Below, one piece after another: positions 1-7,785 of a stretch of DNA of 36,403 nt. The stretch is from NCBI RefSeq assembly GCF_020442045.1, contig NZ_JAGRLA010000039.1:1-36403 (forward strand), written 5' to 3'. The DNA comes from Bauldia sp. (lineage in GTDB: Bacteria; Pseudomonadota; Alphaproteobacteria; Rhizobiales; Kaistiaceae). The notes under the pieces are model-generated. The model was given only the letters and a program-made list of their open reading frames with translations, made no database searches and was not told the origin of the DNA. Made by a program: the position numbers and the translations under genes. Within the stretch, counting starts at the first letter, position 1. Every line of letters begins with the position of its first letter.

Positions 1-381
1 CAGATGCGGGCGGTGACGCAGAACCGGCCGATGGCGAGCGCCATGGGCATCCGCACGCCCTGGGTCGACGCGCTCACCTTCGGTCTCGGCTCGGGCATCG
101 CCGGGATGGCCGGCGTGGCGCTGTCGCAGATCGACAATGTCAGCCCCAACCTCGGCCAGAGCTACATCATCGATTCGTTCATGGTCGTGGTGTTCGGCGG
201 GGTCGGAAACCTGTGGGGGACTCTCGTCGGCGCCTTCACCCTCGGCATCGCCAACAAGTTCCTCGAGCCCTATGCCGGCGCCGTGCTCGGCAAGATCCTG
301 GTGCTCGTCTTCATCATCCTCTTCATCCAGAAGCGCCCGCGCGGCCTGTTCGCGCTGCGGGGCCGGGCGATCGAAGCATGA
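1..381 (+). CDS. urtB: Urea ABC transporter permease UrtB, C-terminal part
   Basis: This is the last 126 residues of an inner-membrane permease of the branched-chain amino acid/urea ABC family; the 5' part lies before the window. The fragment opens with the cytoplasmic-loop signature RAVTQNRPMASAMGI. Hydrophobic segments follow, including the glycine-rich FGGVGNLWGTLVGAF stretch that is typical of LivH/UrtB proteins. The end overlaps the next start codon by the ATGA arrangement, so translation is probably coupled to urtC. The assignment to urea rather than amino acids rests mainly on the UrtC, UrtD and UrtE look of the neighbours. A LivH-type branched-chain amino acid permease is the alternative. 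Confidence 0.88.
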   Translation, partial: QMRAVTQNRPMASAMGIRTPWVDALTFGLGSGIAGMAGVALSQIDNVSPNLGQSYIIDSFMVVVFGGVGNLWGTLVGAFTLGIANKFLEPYAGAVLGKILVLVFIILFIQKRPRGLFALRGRAIEA

Positions 382-1568
382 TCGGCACCTTCTTCAAGAA
401 CGGCTTCGACCGCAGCGCGGTGATCGTGATCCTGCTGCTCGTCGCGGCTGCGATCATCGTGCCGGTGCTCAGCCTCTACACCTCGCCGACGAACCCGTTC
501 CATATCCCGAGCTACGCCGTGCCGCTGATGGGCAAGTACCTGACCTATGCGCTGCTTGCCCTGTCGGTCGGTCTTATCTGGGGCTATTGCGGCATCCTCT
601 CGCTCGGCCACGCCGCCTTCTTCGCGCTCGGCGGCTACGCGATGGGCATGTACCTGATGCGCCAGATCGGCAGCCGCGGCGTCTATGGCGATCCGATCCT
701 GCCCGACTTCATGGTCTTCCTGAACTGGAAGGAATTGCCGATCGCCTGGTACGGCTTCCAGTCCTTCCCCTACGCCATGCTGATGGTGATCCTGGTGCCG
801 GGGATACTGGCATTCGTCTTCGGCTGGTTCGCCTTCCGCAGCCGCGTCACCGGCGTCTATCTGTCGATCATCACCCAGGCGATGACCTTCGCGCTGATGC
901 TCGGCTTCTTCCGCAACAACCTTGGCTTCGGCGGCAATAACGGCCTCACCGACTTCAAGGACATCCTCGGCTTCAACATCCAGGCGCCGGAGACCCGGGC
1001 GGCCCTGTTCGCCGCCTCGGCGATCGCGCTGATCGTCGCCTACATCATCTGCAAGGCGATCATCGCGTCACGCTTCGGCAAGGTGCTGGTGGCGATCCGC
1101 GACGCCGAAAGCAGGACCCGATTCCTCGGCTATCGCGTTGAACATTATAAGCTTCTGGTCTGGACCCTGTCGGCCTGCATGGCCGGGGTCGCAGGCGCGC
1201 TCTACGTTCCGCAGGTCGGCATCATCAACCCCGGCGAATTCGAGCCGGCCAATTCGATCGAGGTCGTCATCTGGGTCGCGGTCGGCGGGCGCGGGCTGCT
1301 GGTCGGGCCGATCGTCGGGGCGATCGTCGTCAACTTCGCCAAGAGCTGGTTCACCACCGGCGCGCTTGCCCCCTACTGGCTCTTCGCCCTTGGCGGGCTG
1401 TTCATCGGGGTGACGCTGTTCCTGCCCAAGGGCATCGTCGGGACGATTGCCGGCCAATGGGACGCCCTGAAACAGCGGCGGGCATCGGCCGAGGCGGAAG
1501 CGGGCATGTCGCCGGCGGCCGCGGACGGCCCCCCGGGCGGCCGTCTCAATACCGAACCAGCGGAGTAG
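378..1568 (+). CDS. urtC: Urea ABC transporter permease UrtC
   Basis: This 396-residue inner-membrane permease would form the translocation channel with UrtB for ATP-driven urea uptake. The start chosen is the ATG that overlaps the urtB stop; it gives a clean N-terminus followed by a membrane segment at about residues 13-33. The motif GYCGILSLGHAAFF at residues 69-82 and the GGLFIGVTLFLPKGIVG tail are typical of LivM/UrtC. The length exceeds that of a plain LivM, as is usual for UrtC, because of the segment between the first membrane helices. The last 30 or so residues are Ala/Pro/Gly-rich and probably a cytoplasmic tail. The gene ends four bases before urtD. Confidence 0.92.
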   Translation: MIGTFFKNGFDRSAVIVILLLVAAAIIVPVLSLYTSPTNPFHIPSYAVPLMGKYLTYALLALSVGLIWGYCGILSLGHAAFFALGGYAMGMYLMRQIGSRGVYGDPILPDFMVFLNWKELPIAWYGFQSFPYAMLMVILVPGILAFVFGWFAFRSRVTGVYLSIITQAMTFALMLGFFRNNLGFGGNNGLTDFKDILGFNIQAPETRAALFAASAIALIVAYIICKAIIASRFGKVLVAIRDAESRTRFLGYRVEHYKLLVWTLSACMAGVAGALYVPQVGIINPGEFEPANSIEVVIWVAVGGRGLLVGPIVGAIVVNFAKSWFTTGALAPYWLFALGGLFIGVTLFLPKGIVGTIAGQWDALKQRRASAEAEAGMSPAAADGPPGGRLNTEPAE

Positions 1569-1572
1569 GCGG

Positions 1573-2325
1573 ATGGCCGGACCGGAATCCGAAACGCTCC
1601 TCTATCTCGACGGCGTCTCCGTCTCCTTCGACGGCTTCAAGGCGCTGAACGAGTTGTCGCTGGTGATCGAGGCGGGCGAGATGCGCGCGATCATCGGCCC
1701 GAACGGCGCCGGCAAGACGACGATGATGGATGTGGTCACCGGCAAGACGCGGCCGGACAGCGGCACCATCCTGTTCGACGGCGACGTCGACCTCACCCGG
1801 ATGGACGAGGCGGCGATCGCCGAGCTCGGCATCGGCCGCAAGTTCCAGAAGCCGACGGTCTTCCAGCAGCATACGGTATGGGACAACCTCGAGCTGGCGC
1901 TTGCCGGCCGACGCAACACCCGGTCGGCACTCTTCCGGATCAGCGGCGCCAGGGAGCGGGAGCGGATCGAGGAGTTGCTCGGCATCATCCGGCTCGGTGG
2001 CCTCCGCGACGTTCCGGCCGCCAATCTCAGCCACGGGCAGAAGCAATGGCTCGAAATCGGCATGCTGCTCGCCCAGGAGCCCAAGCTGCTGCTCGTCGAC
2101 GAACCCGCCGCCGGGATGACCGACGCCGAGACCGAGGCGACCGCCGACCTTCTCAGGGAGATCGCCCGGGAGAAATCGGTCGTCGTCGTCGAGCACGACA
2201 TGACCTTCGTGCGCGCGCTCGGCGTCAAGGTCACTGTCCTCCACGAAGGCTCGGTGCTTTCCGAGGGGACGATCGACCATGTCTCGGAGGACCCGCGAGT
2301 GATCGAGGTTTATCTCGGACGATGA
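1573..2325 (+). CDS. urtD: Urea ABC transporter ATP-binding protein UrtD
   Basis: This 250-residue cytoplasmic ATPase powers the UrtBC channel. All ABC motifs are visible: Walker A GPNGAGKTT (residues 42-50), signature LSHGQ (152-156), Walker B LLLVDEP (172-178) and the switch histidine at 208. The signature has histidine in place of the common glycine, which is usual for UrtD. The ATG is 4 bases after the urtC stop and the stop overlaps the urtE start, so the four genes are one transcription unit. In characterised bacteria this transporter is commonly induced by nitrogen limitation, but the promoter lies outside the window. Confidence 0.93.
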   Translation: MAGPESETLLYLDGVSVSFDGFKALNELSLVIEAGEMRAIIGPNGAGKTTMMDVVTGKTRPDSGTILFDGDVDLTRMDEAAIAELGIGRKFQKPTVFQQHTVWDNLELALAGRRNTRSALFRISGARERERIEELLGIIRLGGLRDVPAANLSHGQKQWLEIGMLLAQEPKLLLVDEPAAGMTDAETEATADLLREIAREKSVVVVEHDMTFVRALGVKVTVLHEGSVLSEGTIDHVSEDPRVIEVYLGR

Positions 2326-3125
2326 GCATCCAGACCGACCCCACCCCGCCGGCCGGAACCACGCCACCCGGCGCGACGACTGCGGCGACGAGCGCGCCGG
2401 CGCCCGCCGCTTCGACCGGCGGCGAGCCGATCCTCCAGGCGAAGAATGTCGACCTCTTCTATGGCGCCGCCCAGGCGCTGTGGGACGTGTCGATCTCGGC
2501 CGAGGCCGGCAAGGTCTCGGCGCTGATGGGCCGCAACGGCGTCGGCAAGACATCCTTCCTGCGCGCCGTTGTCGGCGAGCAGCCAATCGCCGGCGGAGAG
2601 ATCCTCCTCGACGGCAAGCCGCTCGCCCGGATGGCGCCGCATGACCGCGCCCGGCTCGGCATCGCCTATGTGCCGCAGGGCCGCGACATCTTTCCGCTCT
2701 TAACGGTGAAGGAAAATCTCGAGACCGGCTTCGCGCCGCTGAAGCGCAGCGAAAGGACCATCCCGCGCGACGTCTTCGACCTCTTCCCGGTGCTGGAATC
2801 GATGCTGCGCCGCCGCGGCGGCGACCTGTCCGGCGGGCAGCAGCAGCAGCTCGCCATCGCCCGGGCGCTGGTGACGCGGCCGCGCCTCCTCGTCCTCGAC
2901 GAGCCGACAGAGGGCATCCAGCCCTCGATCATCAAGGATATCGGCCGGGCGATCGAATGGCTGCGCGACCAGGGGACCATCGCGATCCTGCTGGTCGAGC
3001 AGTATTTCGACTTCGTCCACGCGCTCGCCGACACCTTCGCGGTGATGGACCGGGGCCAGATCGTGCTCTCCGGCACCCGCGACGAGATGGACCCGGAAAA
3101 GGTGCGCGGCCACCTGACGGTGTAG
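2322..3125 (+). CDS. urtE: Urea ABC transporter ATP-binding protein UrtE
   Basis: This is the second ATPase of the urea importer, 267 residues. It has Walker A GRNGVGKT (70-77), Q-loop glutamine near 119, signature LSGGQ (169-173), Walker B LLVLDEP (189-195) and the VEQ motif (225-227) that replaces the usual VxH in UrtE/LivF proteins. The start is the ATG overlapping the urtD stop. This leaves an unusual Pro/Thr/Ala-rich N-terminal tail of about 33 residues before the ABC fold. A shorter start is possible, but I see no ATG, GTG or TTG with a good ribosome site between the tail and the ABC fold. It is the last gene of the operon. Confidence 0.92.
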   Translation: MSIQTDPTPPAGTTPPGATTAATSAPAPAASTGGEPILQAKNVDLFYGAAQALWDVSISAEAGKVSALMGRNGVGKTSFLRAVVGEQPIAGGEILLDGKPLARMAPHDRARLGIAYVPQGRDIFPLLTVKENLETGFAPLKRSERTIPRDVFDLFPVLESMLRRRGGDLSGGQQQQLAIARALVTRPRLLVLDEPTEGIQPSIIKDIGRAIEWLRDQGTIAILLVEQYFDFVHALADTFAVMDRGQIVLSGTRDEMDPEKVRGHLTV

Positions 3126-3160
3126 GGCGCGGTCTCGCCAATCCGCGAAGCCACAAGGCG

Positions 3161-3185
3161 CCTTGCGGCGCTGCCCGCCGCAAGG
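3161..3185 (+). terminator. Hairpin after urtE, possible terminator
   Basis: A perfect 10-bp stem, CCTTGCGGCG paired with CGCCGCAAGG around a five-base loop, begins 36 bases after the urtE stop. No T-run follows, so it may be a 3' stabiliser or part of a factor-dependent terminator, not a classic intrinsic one. Confidence 0.5.
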
Positions 3186-3289
3186 GAGGGGCCCGCCCGG
3201 TCGACTCTTCCGAAGTTAAGCGATAGGCTTTCAATTGAAATTCACGAGGTCCAATCGAATTCGGAGACTTTGAGCAAGGAAACAGCGCC

Positions 3290-3937
3290 ATGGCTGACCC
3301 ACATGCTCACATCCTGACCCGCGACGATGGCACTTTAGGGGTCATTTCTCCTTTCTACTTCTGTCTCGAAGGAAAGAATTACGGCCCCGGCATGAAGCCC
3401 GGGCGAACATGGAGACTGACCGACCAAGCCAATACGTCTGTCACCGCCGTCTGCAAGTCTTCCATCCCGATCGAGAACGAAATCCAGGTTCACATTGAGG
3501 CAACCGGCGAGGAACCGCTCGAACACACGCTGTCTCGCGAATACGACGCGGACGGCCTCACGCTGAAGTTCAAGAAATCATTGATCCAGGGCGCGACGAT
3601 GACCTGGGGAAGCGGGCTGGTCATACCGACCGCGTGGTTCCTGAAGGAGAAAATTGAATCGACCTCCCTGGAAATCGAGCCGATCTCGGGGGGGCCTCTG
3701 AAGTTTTCTGCAATGTTCCGTCGATTCAGGGGAGGCCAAATTCCCATTCCCGGCGTCAGCGATCCCGACGAGGCTTCGGTCATTCAAATTGACCAGAAAA
3801 TCACCGCGGTGAAAACCGGAATTGAAATAGTCGATATCAGTATGTTTTTCGGATTGGGGGTCGGAATCATCGGGGCTGACGGGAGAATAATCAGCAGGAC
3901 CGTCAAGTATCGGTTGGACGATTTTTCCGACAACTAA
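3290..3937 (+). CDS. Orphan hypothetical protein, AT-richer than its neighbours
   Basis: This encodes a 215-residue protein that I do not recognise. It has no signal peptide or membrane segment and looks soluble, with alternating beta-type segments in residues 15-150. It then has a Pro/Gly turn (GGQIPIPGVSDPDE) and a short hydrophobic Gly/Ile/Phe-rich stretch near residue 185. A ribosome site, AAGGAAACAG, precedes the ATG. Codon use is visibly less GC-rich than in the flanking genes, with AAA, GAA, ATT and ATA codons frequent. An insertion-sequence remnant lies just downstream, so recent acquisition is an inference. It stands alone and no function can be assigned. Confidence 0.72.
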   Translation: MADPHAHILTRDDGTLGVISPFYFCLEGKNYGPGMKPGRTWRLTDQANTSVTAVCKSSIPIENEIQVHIEATGEEPLEHTLSREYDADGLTLKFKKSLIQGATMTWGSGLVIPTAWFLKEKIESTSLEIEPISGGPLKFSAMFRRFRGGQIPIPGVSDPDEASVIQIDQKITAVKTGIEIVDISMFFGLGVGIIGADGRIISRTVKYRLDDFSDN

Positions 3938-4047
3938 GGCCTCCCGTCCTCGAGTCGAAACCTCCTGTCGTCATACGGAGACGTGCCGCGGGCCGGACAA
4001 CTTGCCGGCAGGCAGGTTCGTTGTCAGTTCCCCCCTCGGGCTTGAGG

Positions 4048-4250
4048 GAGCACAAGGACGCAAAGGTCCGTGCCTGGTGCGAACGGCATCCGCGTTGGAC
4101 CTTCCATTTCGTCCCGACGACCTGCTCCTGGCTGAACGCCGTCAAGGGTTCTTCGCGAAGCCGACCGAGCGACGCCCGCAGCGCGGCGTGTTCCATTCCC
4201 GCGGCAATCCTAAGAATGCGCGCAAAGCGATGTTCGAAATCATGGGCTCG
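4048..4250 (+). pseudogene. Remnant of an IS630-type transposase, frameshifted
   Basis: Frame 1 from 4048 reads HKDAKVRAWCERHPRWTFHF followed by a VPTTCSWLNAV stretch. This is the segment around the last catalytic acidic residue region of IS630-family DDE transposases. At about 4147-4150 one base is missing and the homology continues in frame 3 as GFFAKPTERRPQRGVFHS. Only about 65 codons of a roughly 350-codon family remain. There is no N-terminal domain or complete catalytic triad, and I could not find paired terminal inverted repeats. It is a dead fragment that marks an old insertion between the orphan gene and the ankyrin-cytochrome gene. Confidence 0.75.
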
Positions 4251-4372
4251 CCGAATGGCCCACTGCGCTTGTCTGGAAGGCGGCGCCCACACCTCGCCGG
4301 TCGTGCCGGCCCGATCTTTTCACGGCCTCCGGCCCGATGGCCCCGACATCGCCGTCGGTCGGCGAACAAAGC

Positions 4373-5296
4373 TCAGGGCAGGGGCACAGGATCGTCGCTC
4401 CGAAGCCGCAGGAACGCGATGAGGTCGGCGCGGTCCTGAACCTCGGGCGTACCCTGTGAGCCCACGATCGCCAGGTGCCTGAGATTCATCTTGTTGCCCG
4501 GCGCGAACCGCTTCGGTTCGTAGAGCCAGGCGTTCAGGTCTTCATAGCTCCAGACCCCGCCGACGCGCTGCAATGCGTCACTGTAGAGGAAGGTACCCGA
4601 TGCCTTGGCACGGCCCACGATGCCCCACAAATTCGGCCCTTCGTCTTTGTCATGTCCGTCCGCCGAGGCATCGTGACAACGCAAGCAACCGCGGTCGCGG
4701 TACAGCACCTGGCCGCGCTCGGGATCGGCCGTCGCCAACAGGCCGCTCACCGGCTCGATCGGCACCGGCGGCAGGGCTCCATTCTCGAGCAGCAAGTCGA
4801 CCACCTCGAAATGCGCTGATGCCCCGGCGAACTCGATCGGCTCCCGTCCCTGGTTGTTCGTCGCCGATACGTCGGCGCCAAACGCCAGCAGCAACTTCAC
4901 GATCTCCATTTGGCCGCCTTCGGCCGCCAGGTGCAGCAGCGTGTTACCGGACCCGTCCCGCACCGCGACGTCGGCCCCGGCATCCAGCAGCATCCCGGTT
5001 ACCTCCGGGCTCGAATAGACTGCCGCTTGCAGCGGTGTCAGCCCGATCATGCCGCCCTTGAGATTAACGTCCGCCCCGGCCTCGATCAGCACGCGCACTG
5101 CCTCGGCCTCGCCGGCCATCGCCGCCTTGGTCAGCGGCGTGCCGACCATCGTATCCACCTGGTTTACATCGACCCCTTCGGCGACAAGTTCCCGCACCAT
5201 CTCAACGTCACCATTCCCCGCCGCATCGTGCAACGGCCCTGCGAGAGCCGGTACGCACAGCGAAAGGCCGATCGCGTAAAGCGTTGGTCTGAACAT
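4373..5296 (-). CDS. Exported ankyrin-repeat / cytochrome c fusion protein
   Basis: This 307-residue protein starts with a signal-peptide-like segment (MFRPTLYAIGLSLCVPALAG). About five ankyrin repeats follow (residues 21-176; TPLTKAAMAGE, TPLQAAVYS and TLLHLAAEGG are clear). The C-terminal part, 190-300, is a class I cytochrome c domain with haem-binding CLRCH (204-208), GPNLWGIVGR (220-229) and a likely axial methionine in NKM (268-270). The predicted site is the periplasm. A start nine codons upstream is possible but would bury the signal peptide. Ankyrin domains bind proteins, so an electron carrier docked on a partner is an inference. No obvious redox partner is adjacent. Confidence 0.85.
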   Translation of the reverse strand: MFRPTLYAIGLSLCVPALAGPLHDAAGNGDVEMVRELVAEGVDVNQVDTMVGTPLTKAAMAGEAEAVRVLIEAGADVNLKGGMIGLTPLQAAVYSSPEVTGMLLDAGADVAVRDGSGNTLLHLAAEGGQMEIVKLLLAFGADVSATNNQGREPIEFAGASAHFEVVDLLLENGALPPVPIEPVSGLLATADPERGQVLYRDRGCLRCHDASADGHDKDEGPNLWGIVGRAKASGTFLYSDALQRVGGVWSYEDLNAWLYEPKRFAPGNKMNLRHLAIVGSQGTPEVQDRADLIAFLRLRSDDPVPLP

Positions 5297-5769
5297 GACG
5301 TCCCCAATCTGACATTGAGGCACAGAGCAGGAAGTCTATCACGAACCGCGTTCATCAAGAACCCCGGGGAACCTCCGTCGCGTCAAAGGTCGAACCGACC
5401 CAACTCCCGCGAGAGAGGGAGACGGAGGCAGCTTGCGGGCGGCCAGCACCCGGCCATGGCGCCGGCCGCGCCGGCTTTTCTGCGGTAGCAGGGAAGGAGG
5501 CAGGAAGACGGGGTCTTGTCCCGCGAACCATGTCCAGGAAGCCGTTTTGTCAAGAGCGGAGATCGATCCGGACCCGGTCACGGCGGCCGCCGAAGGGCAT
5601 GAACTCGCTGCGGTCATCGGACTCTGGAGCGACCTCTGGACAGGGGCGGCCACGACCGTAGCTTCGCGTCCGCGATCCACGATGAACCGGCGGTACCTTC
5701 GGGAAACGGCGGTCCTCGCCGCCACTGCGTGAGCCGCGCGCGAGGGTTCGACGTGCCTGAGTCACACCA
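5297..5769. other. Gap of 473 bases without a convincing gene
   Basis: Both flanking genes are on the minus strand. Short open frames on either strand lack ribosome sites and have the Arg/Ser/Pro-rich look of GC-rich noise. The only structure I noted is a 6-bp hairpin, GCCGGC-CGC-GCCGGC at 5461-5475, followed by TTTTC on the plus strand. It has no plus-strand gene upstream to terminate. Confidence 0.6.
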
Positions 5770-6534
5770 CTAGATGCTGAAATCGTCGAATTCGACCATC
5801 GACTTGTGCAGGTCCTTGAGCTCGAACTTCTTGATGACGAGCTTGTCGCCGTCGCCGAAGTCCAGGACCAGCTTGTTCCCGGTCTCGTGCGCCGCCTTTT
5901 TCACCTGTCCGAATCTGGAGGCCAGTGCGGTGTCGATGACGAACTTGTCCTTGTTCTTCTCGACGTCCATCGCCTTGTCCTTGTCGTAGCCCTCGCCGAA
6001 GTAGAACTTGTCCCTGGATTTTCCGCCCCAGAGCTTGTCGTTATCGGCCCCGCCATCGAGCCCGTCCTTGCCCTTGTTGCCGTAGAGCTTGTCGCGCCCG
6101 TCGCCTCCATAGACCTGGTCGTCGCCGTTGTAGCCGGCGAGCCGGTCGTCGAAGGGCGACCCGTGGATCGTATCGTCATGACGGAAAAGGAACGAAAAAT
6201 ACGCTTCCGGATCGTCAAAGGCGTCGATCAGGGCGGTGATGCCGTAAACCTCTCCCGGTTCCGCGGTGAATGTCTGGTCGGGGATCCGAAGGCCGACCGG
6301 CGACAGACCGGCCCCGGTGACGATCTGGTCGACCGTCCCGCCGACGGGGATGCCCTGCTGCAGAATGAAATTGCCTGTGAAGGTTACGTAGTAGTTGTAG
6401 GCCTTGATGTCGTAGCTGAGTTCCGTGTGAACGAACTGCCCCGCCTCCCGCGGTCCGGCCGGGAAGATCGATCCGGTGTCCTGGCTGCCCTTGGCGGTCG
6501 TATTGGCCGCGACGTTGCTCGAAAAACTGGCCAT
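5770..6534 (-). CDS. Small RTX (haemolysin-type calcium-binding repeat) protein
   Basis: This 254-residue protein has a strong ribosome site (GAGGAGGAATC) just before the ATG. Residues 1-120 match no family I know. Residues 125-180 carry glycine/aspartate nonapeptides (DDRLAGYNGDDQVYGGDG, then KLYGNKGKDGLDGGADNDKL), the calcium-binding beta-roll of RTX proteins. The rest, 181-254, is lysine- and aspartate-rich and ends in DFSI, with no N-terminal signal peptide. RTX proteins are normally exported by type I secretion through a C-terminal signal. No HlyB/HlyD/TolC-like gene is in the window, so the exporter would be elsewhere. Its activity is unknown; surface or matrix binding is only a guess. 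Confidence 0.85.
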   Translation of the reverse strand: MASFSSNVAANTTAKGSQDTGSIFPAGPREAGQFVHTELSYDIKAYNYYVTFTGNFILQQGIPVGGTVDQIVTGAGLSPVGLRIPDQTFTAEPGEVYGITALIDAFDDPEAYFSFLFRHDDTIHGSPFDDRLAGYNGDDQVYGGDGRDKLYGNKGKDGLDGGADNDKLWGGKSRDKFYFGEGYDKDKAMDVEKNKDKFVIDTALASRFGQVKKAAHETGNKLVLDFGDGDKLVIKKFELKDLHKSMVEFDDFSI

Positions 6535-6690
6535 GATTCCTCCTCAACCGGAGCGTCGTCGATGCTCCAAGCCGTCGATGGCGCGCCGCTCCGCCGCCGA
6601 TCGCATCCTCCCGCGCGGGCGAACACCCAACACTTTGGCGGGAGGACGGTGGCGATGCAAGCCGGGCCTGCCAACGGGCGTGCCGGCCAA

Positions 6691-7686
6691 TCAGGCAACG
6701 AGGCGGAGCGCTTCCGGCGGCTCGACGGTGACGACGACGCTGCCGGTCTTGTGGCGGCCTTCGACGCGGCGGTGGGCGTCCGCAATGCGATCGAGGGGGA
6801 AGCGGGAATCGATCACCGGGCGGAGGTCGCCGCGCTCCAGAAGGCCGGCGAGGTATTCCAGGTCCTCGCGGCGGTCGCCGTTGATGCCGATCACCACCTT
6901 GCGGCCGCCGGTCATCGCGGTCGTCAGCGACCGGAATATCTCGGTCAGCCCGAATTCGAGCGGGACGTAGACACCCCTTGGCGCGAGCGCCTTCTTCGCC
7001 TGGCCGAAGCTGGTGGTGCCGGCGGTGTCGATGATGACGTCGTGGACCGGACCCGCCCCGGTGTAGTCCTCGCGGGTATAGTCGACGACATGGTCGGCGC
7101 CGAGCGACCTTACGAGATCGAGATTGCGGGTGCTGGTGACCGCGGTGACCTCGGCGCCGAGGTGGCGGGCGAGCTGGACGGCGAAGACGCCGACCCCGCC
7201 CGAGGCGCCGGCGACCAGCACCTTCCGGCCCGGCGTCACCCTGGCGAAGTCGCGGAGGAAGACGAGCGCGGCGAGCCCGCCGAAGGGAACGGCCGCGGCC
7301 TCGTCATGGGAAAGCCCCGCGGGCTTCAGGGCGATCGCCGCATCCTCGCCGACCGCGAGATATTCGGCATGGGCGCCGTCGCCGGCAAAGCCGAAGACCT
7401 CGTCGCCGACCTGGAAGCGGGTGACCTTGCTCCCCACCACGGCGACGCGGCCCGAGAACTCGGCGCCGAGGACCGGCTTCCCGGGCGCGAAGAGCCCGAC
7501 CATCAGCCGGCCCGGCAGCCACAGGATGCCGGGAAAGGCGGACGCCCGCATGCGCCAGTCGGCGGTGGTGACCGTCGTCGCCCGGACCTCGACCAGCACC
7601 TGATTGTCGGCAACCTCCGGCCGCGCCACCTCGGTGATCCGAATGACGTCGGGGGAGCCATACGTCCTGTAGACAGCCGCTTTCAT
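6691..7686 (-). CDS. Zinc-independent MDR oxidoreductase (quinone oxidoreductase-like)
   Basis: This 331-residue cytoplasmic enzyme of the medium-chain dehydrogenase/reductase superfamily has a GroES-like N-terminal domain (1-130; GAEFSGRVAVVGSKV at 74-88). A Rossmann domain follows, with the NADPH motif AGASGGVG (159-166). The catalytic zinc ligands of alcohol dehydrogenases are missing, so it belongs with the NADPH:quinone reductase / enone reductase branch. It is divergent from a LysR regulator with 99 bases between the starts, and is probably that regulator's target. The substrate cannot be read from the sequence. Confidence 0.9.
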   Translation of the reverse strand: MKAAVYRTYGSPDVIRITEVARPEVADNQVLVEVRATTVTTADWRMRASAFPGILWLPGRLMVGLFAPGKPVLGAEFSGRVAVVGSKVTRFQVGDEVFGFAGDGAHAEYLAVGEDAAIALKPAGLSHDEAAAVPFGGLAALVFLRDFARVTPGRKVLVAGASGGVGVFAVQLARHLGAEVTAVTSTRNLDLVRSLGADHVVDYTREDYTGAGPVHDVIIDTAGTTSFGQAKKALAPRGVYVPLEFGLTEIFRSLTTAMTGGRKVVIGINGDRREDLEYLAGLLERGDLRPVIDSRFPLDRIADAHRRVEGRHKTGSVVVTVEPPEALRLVA

Positions 7687-7760
7687 CGTCGTGTGTCCCG
7701 CTTGCTGATAGGTCGATCCCGTTCACGGGCAATGATATATCCATGCGTTTCCCGTAATTG

Positions 7761-7772
7761 AATTGACCAATT
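7761..7772. promoter_or_regulatory. Candidate operator in the MDR/LysR divergent region
   Basis: AATTGACCAATT is a dyad (AATTG, two-base spacer, CAATT) in an otherwise AT-rich intergenic stretch between two divergent starts. LysR regulators often bind interrupted palindromes in this position. I have no second copy to confirm it. Confidence 0.35.
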
Positions 7773-7785
7773 TTCTCCATTTGAT

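Noticed and set aside
3126..5300. Possible genomic island or prophage edge
   Set aside because: There is only one orphan gene and one transposase fragment; no integrase, tRNA, attachment-site repeat or phage gene is visible.
5339..5725. 128-codon minus-strand frame in the gap before the RTX gene
   Set aside because: No ribosome site and Arg/Pro/Ser-rich noise composition; no family resemblance.
5806..7761. Long plus-strand open frame of 651 codons
   Set aside because: It runs opposite to the RTX and MDR genes and has the Arg/Gly/Asp-rich composition of antisense frames in GC-rich DNA; no domain is recognisable.
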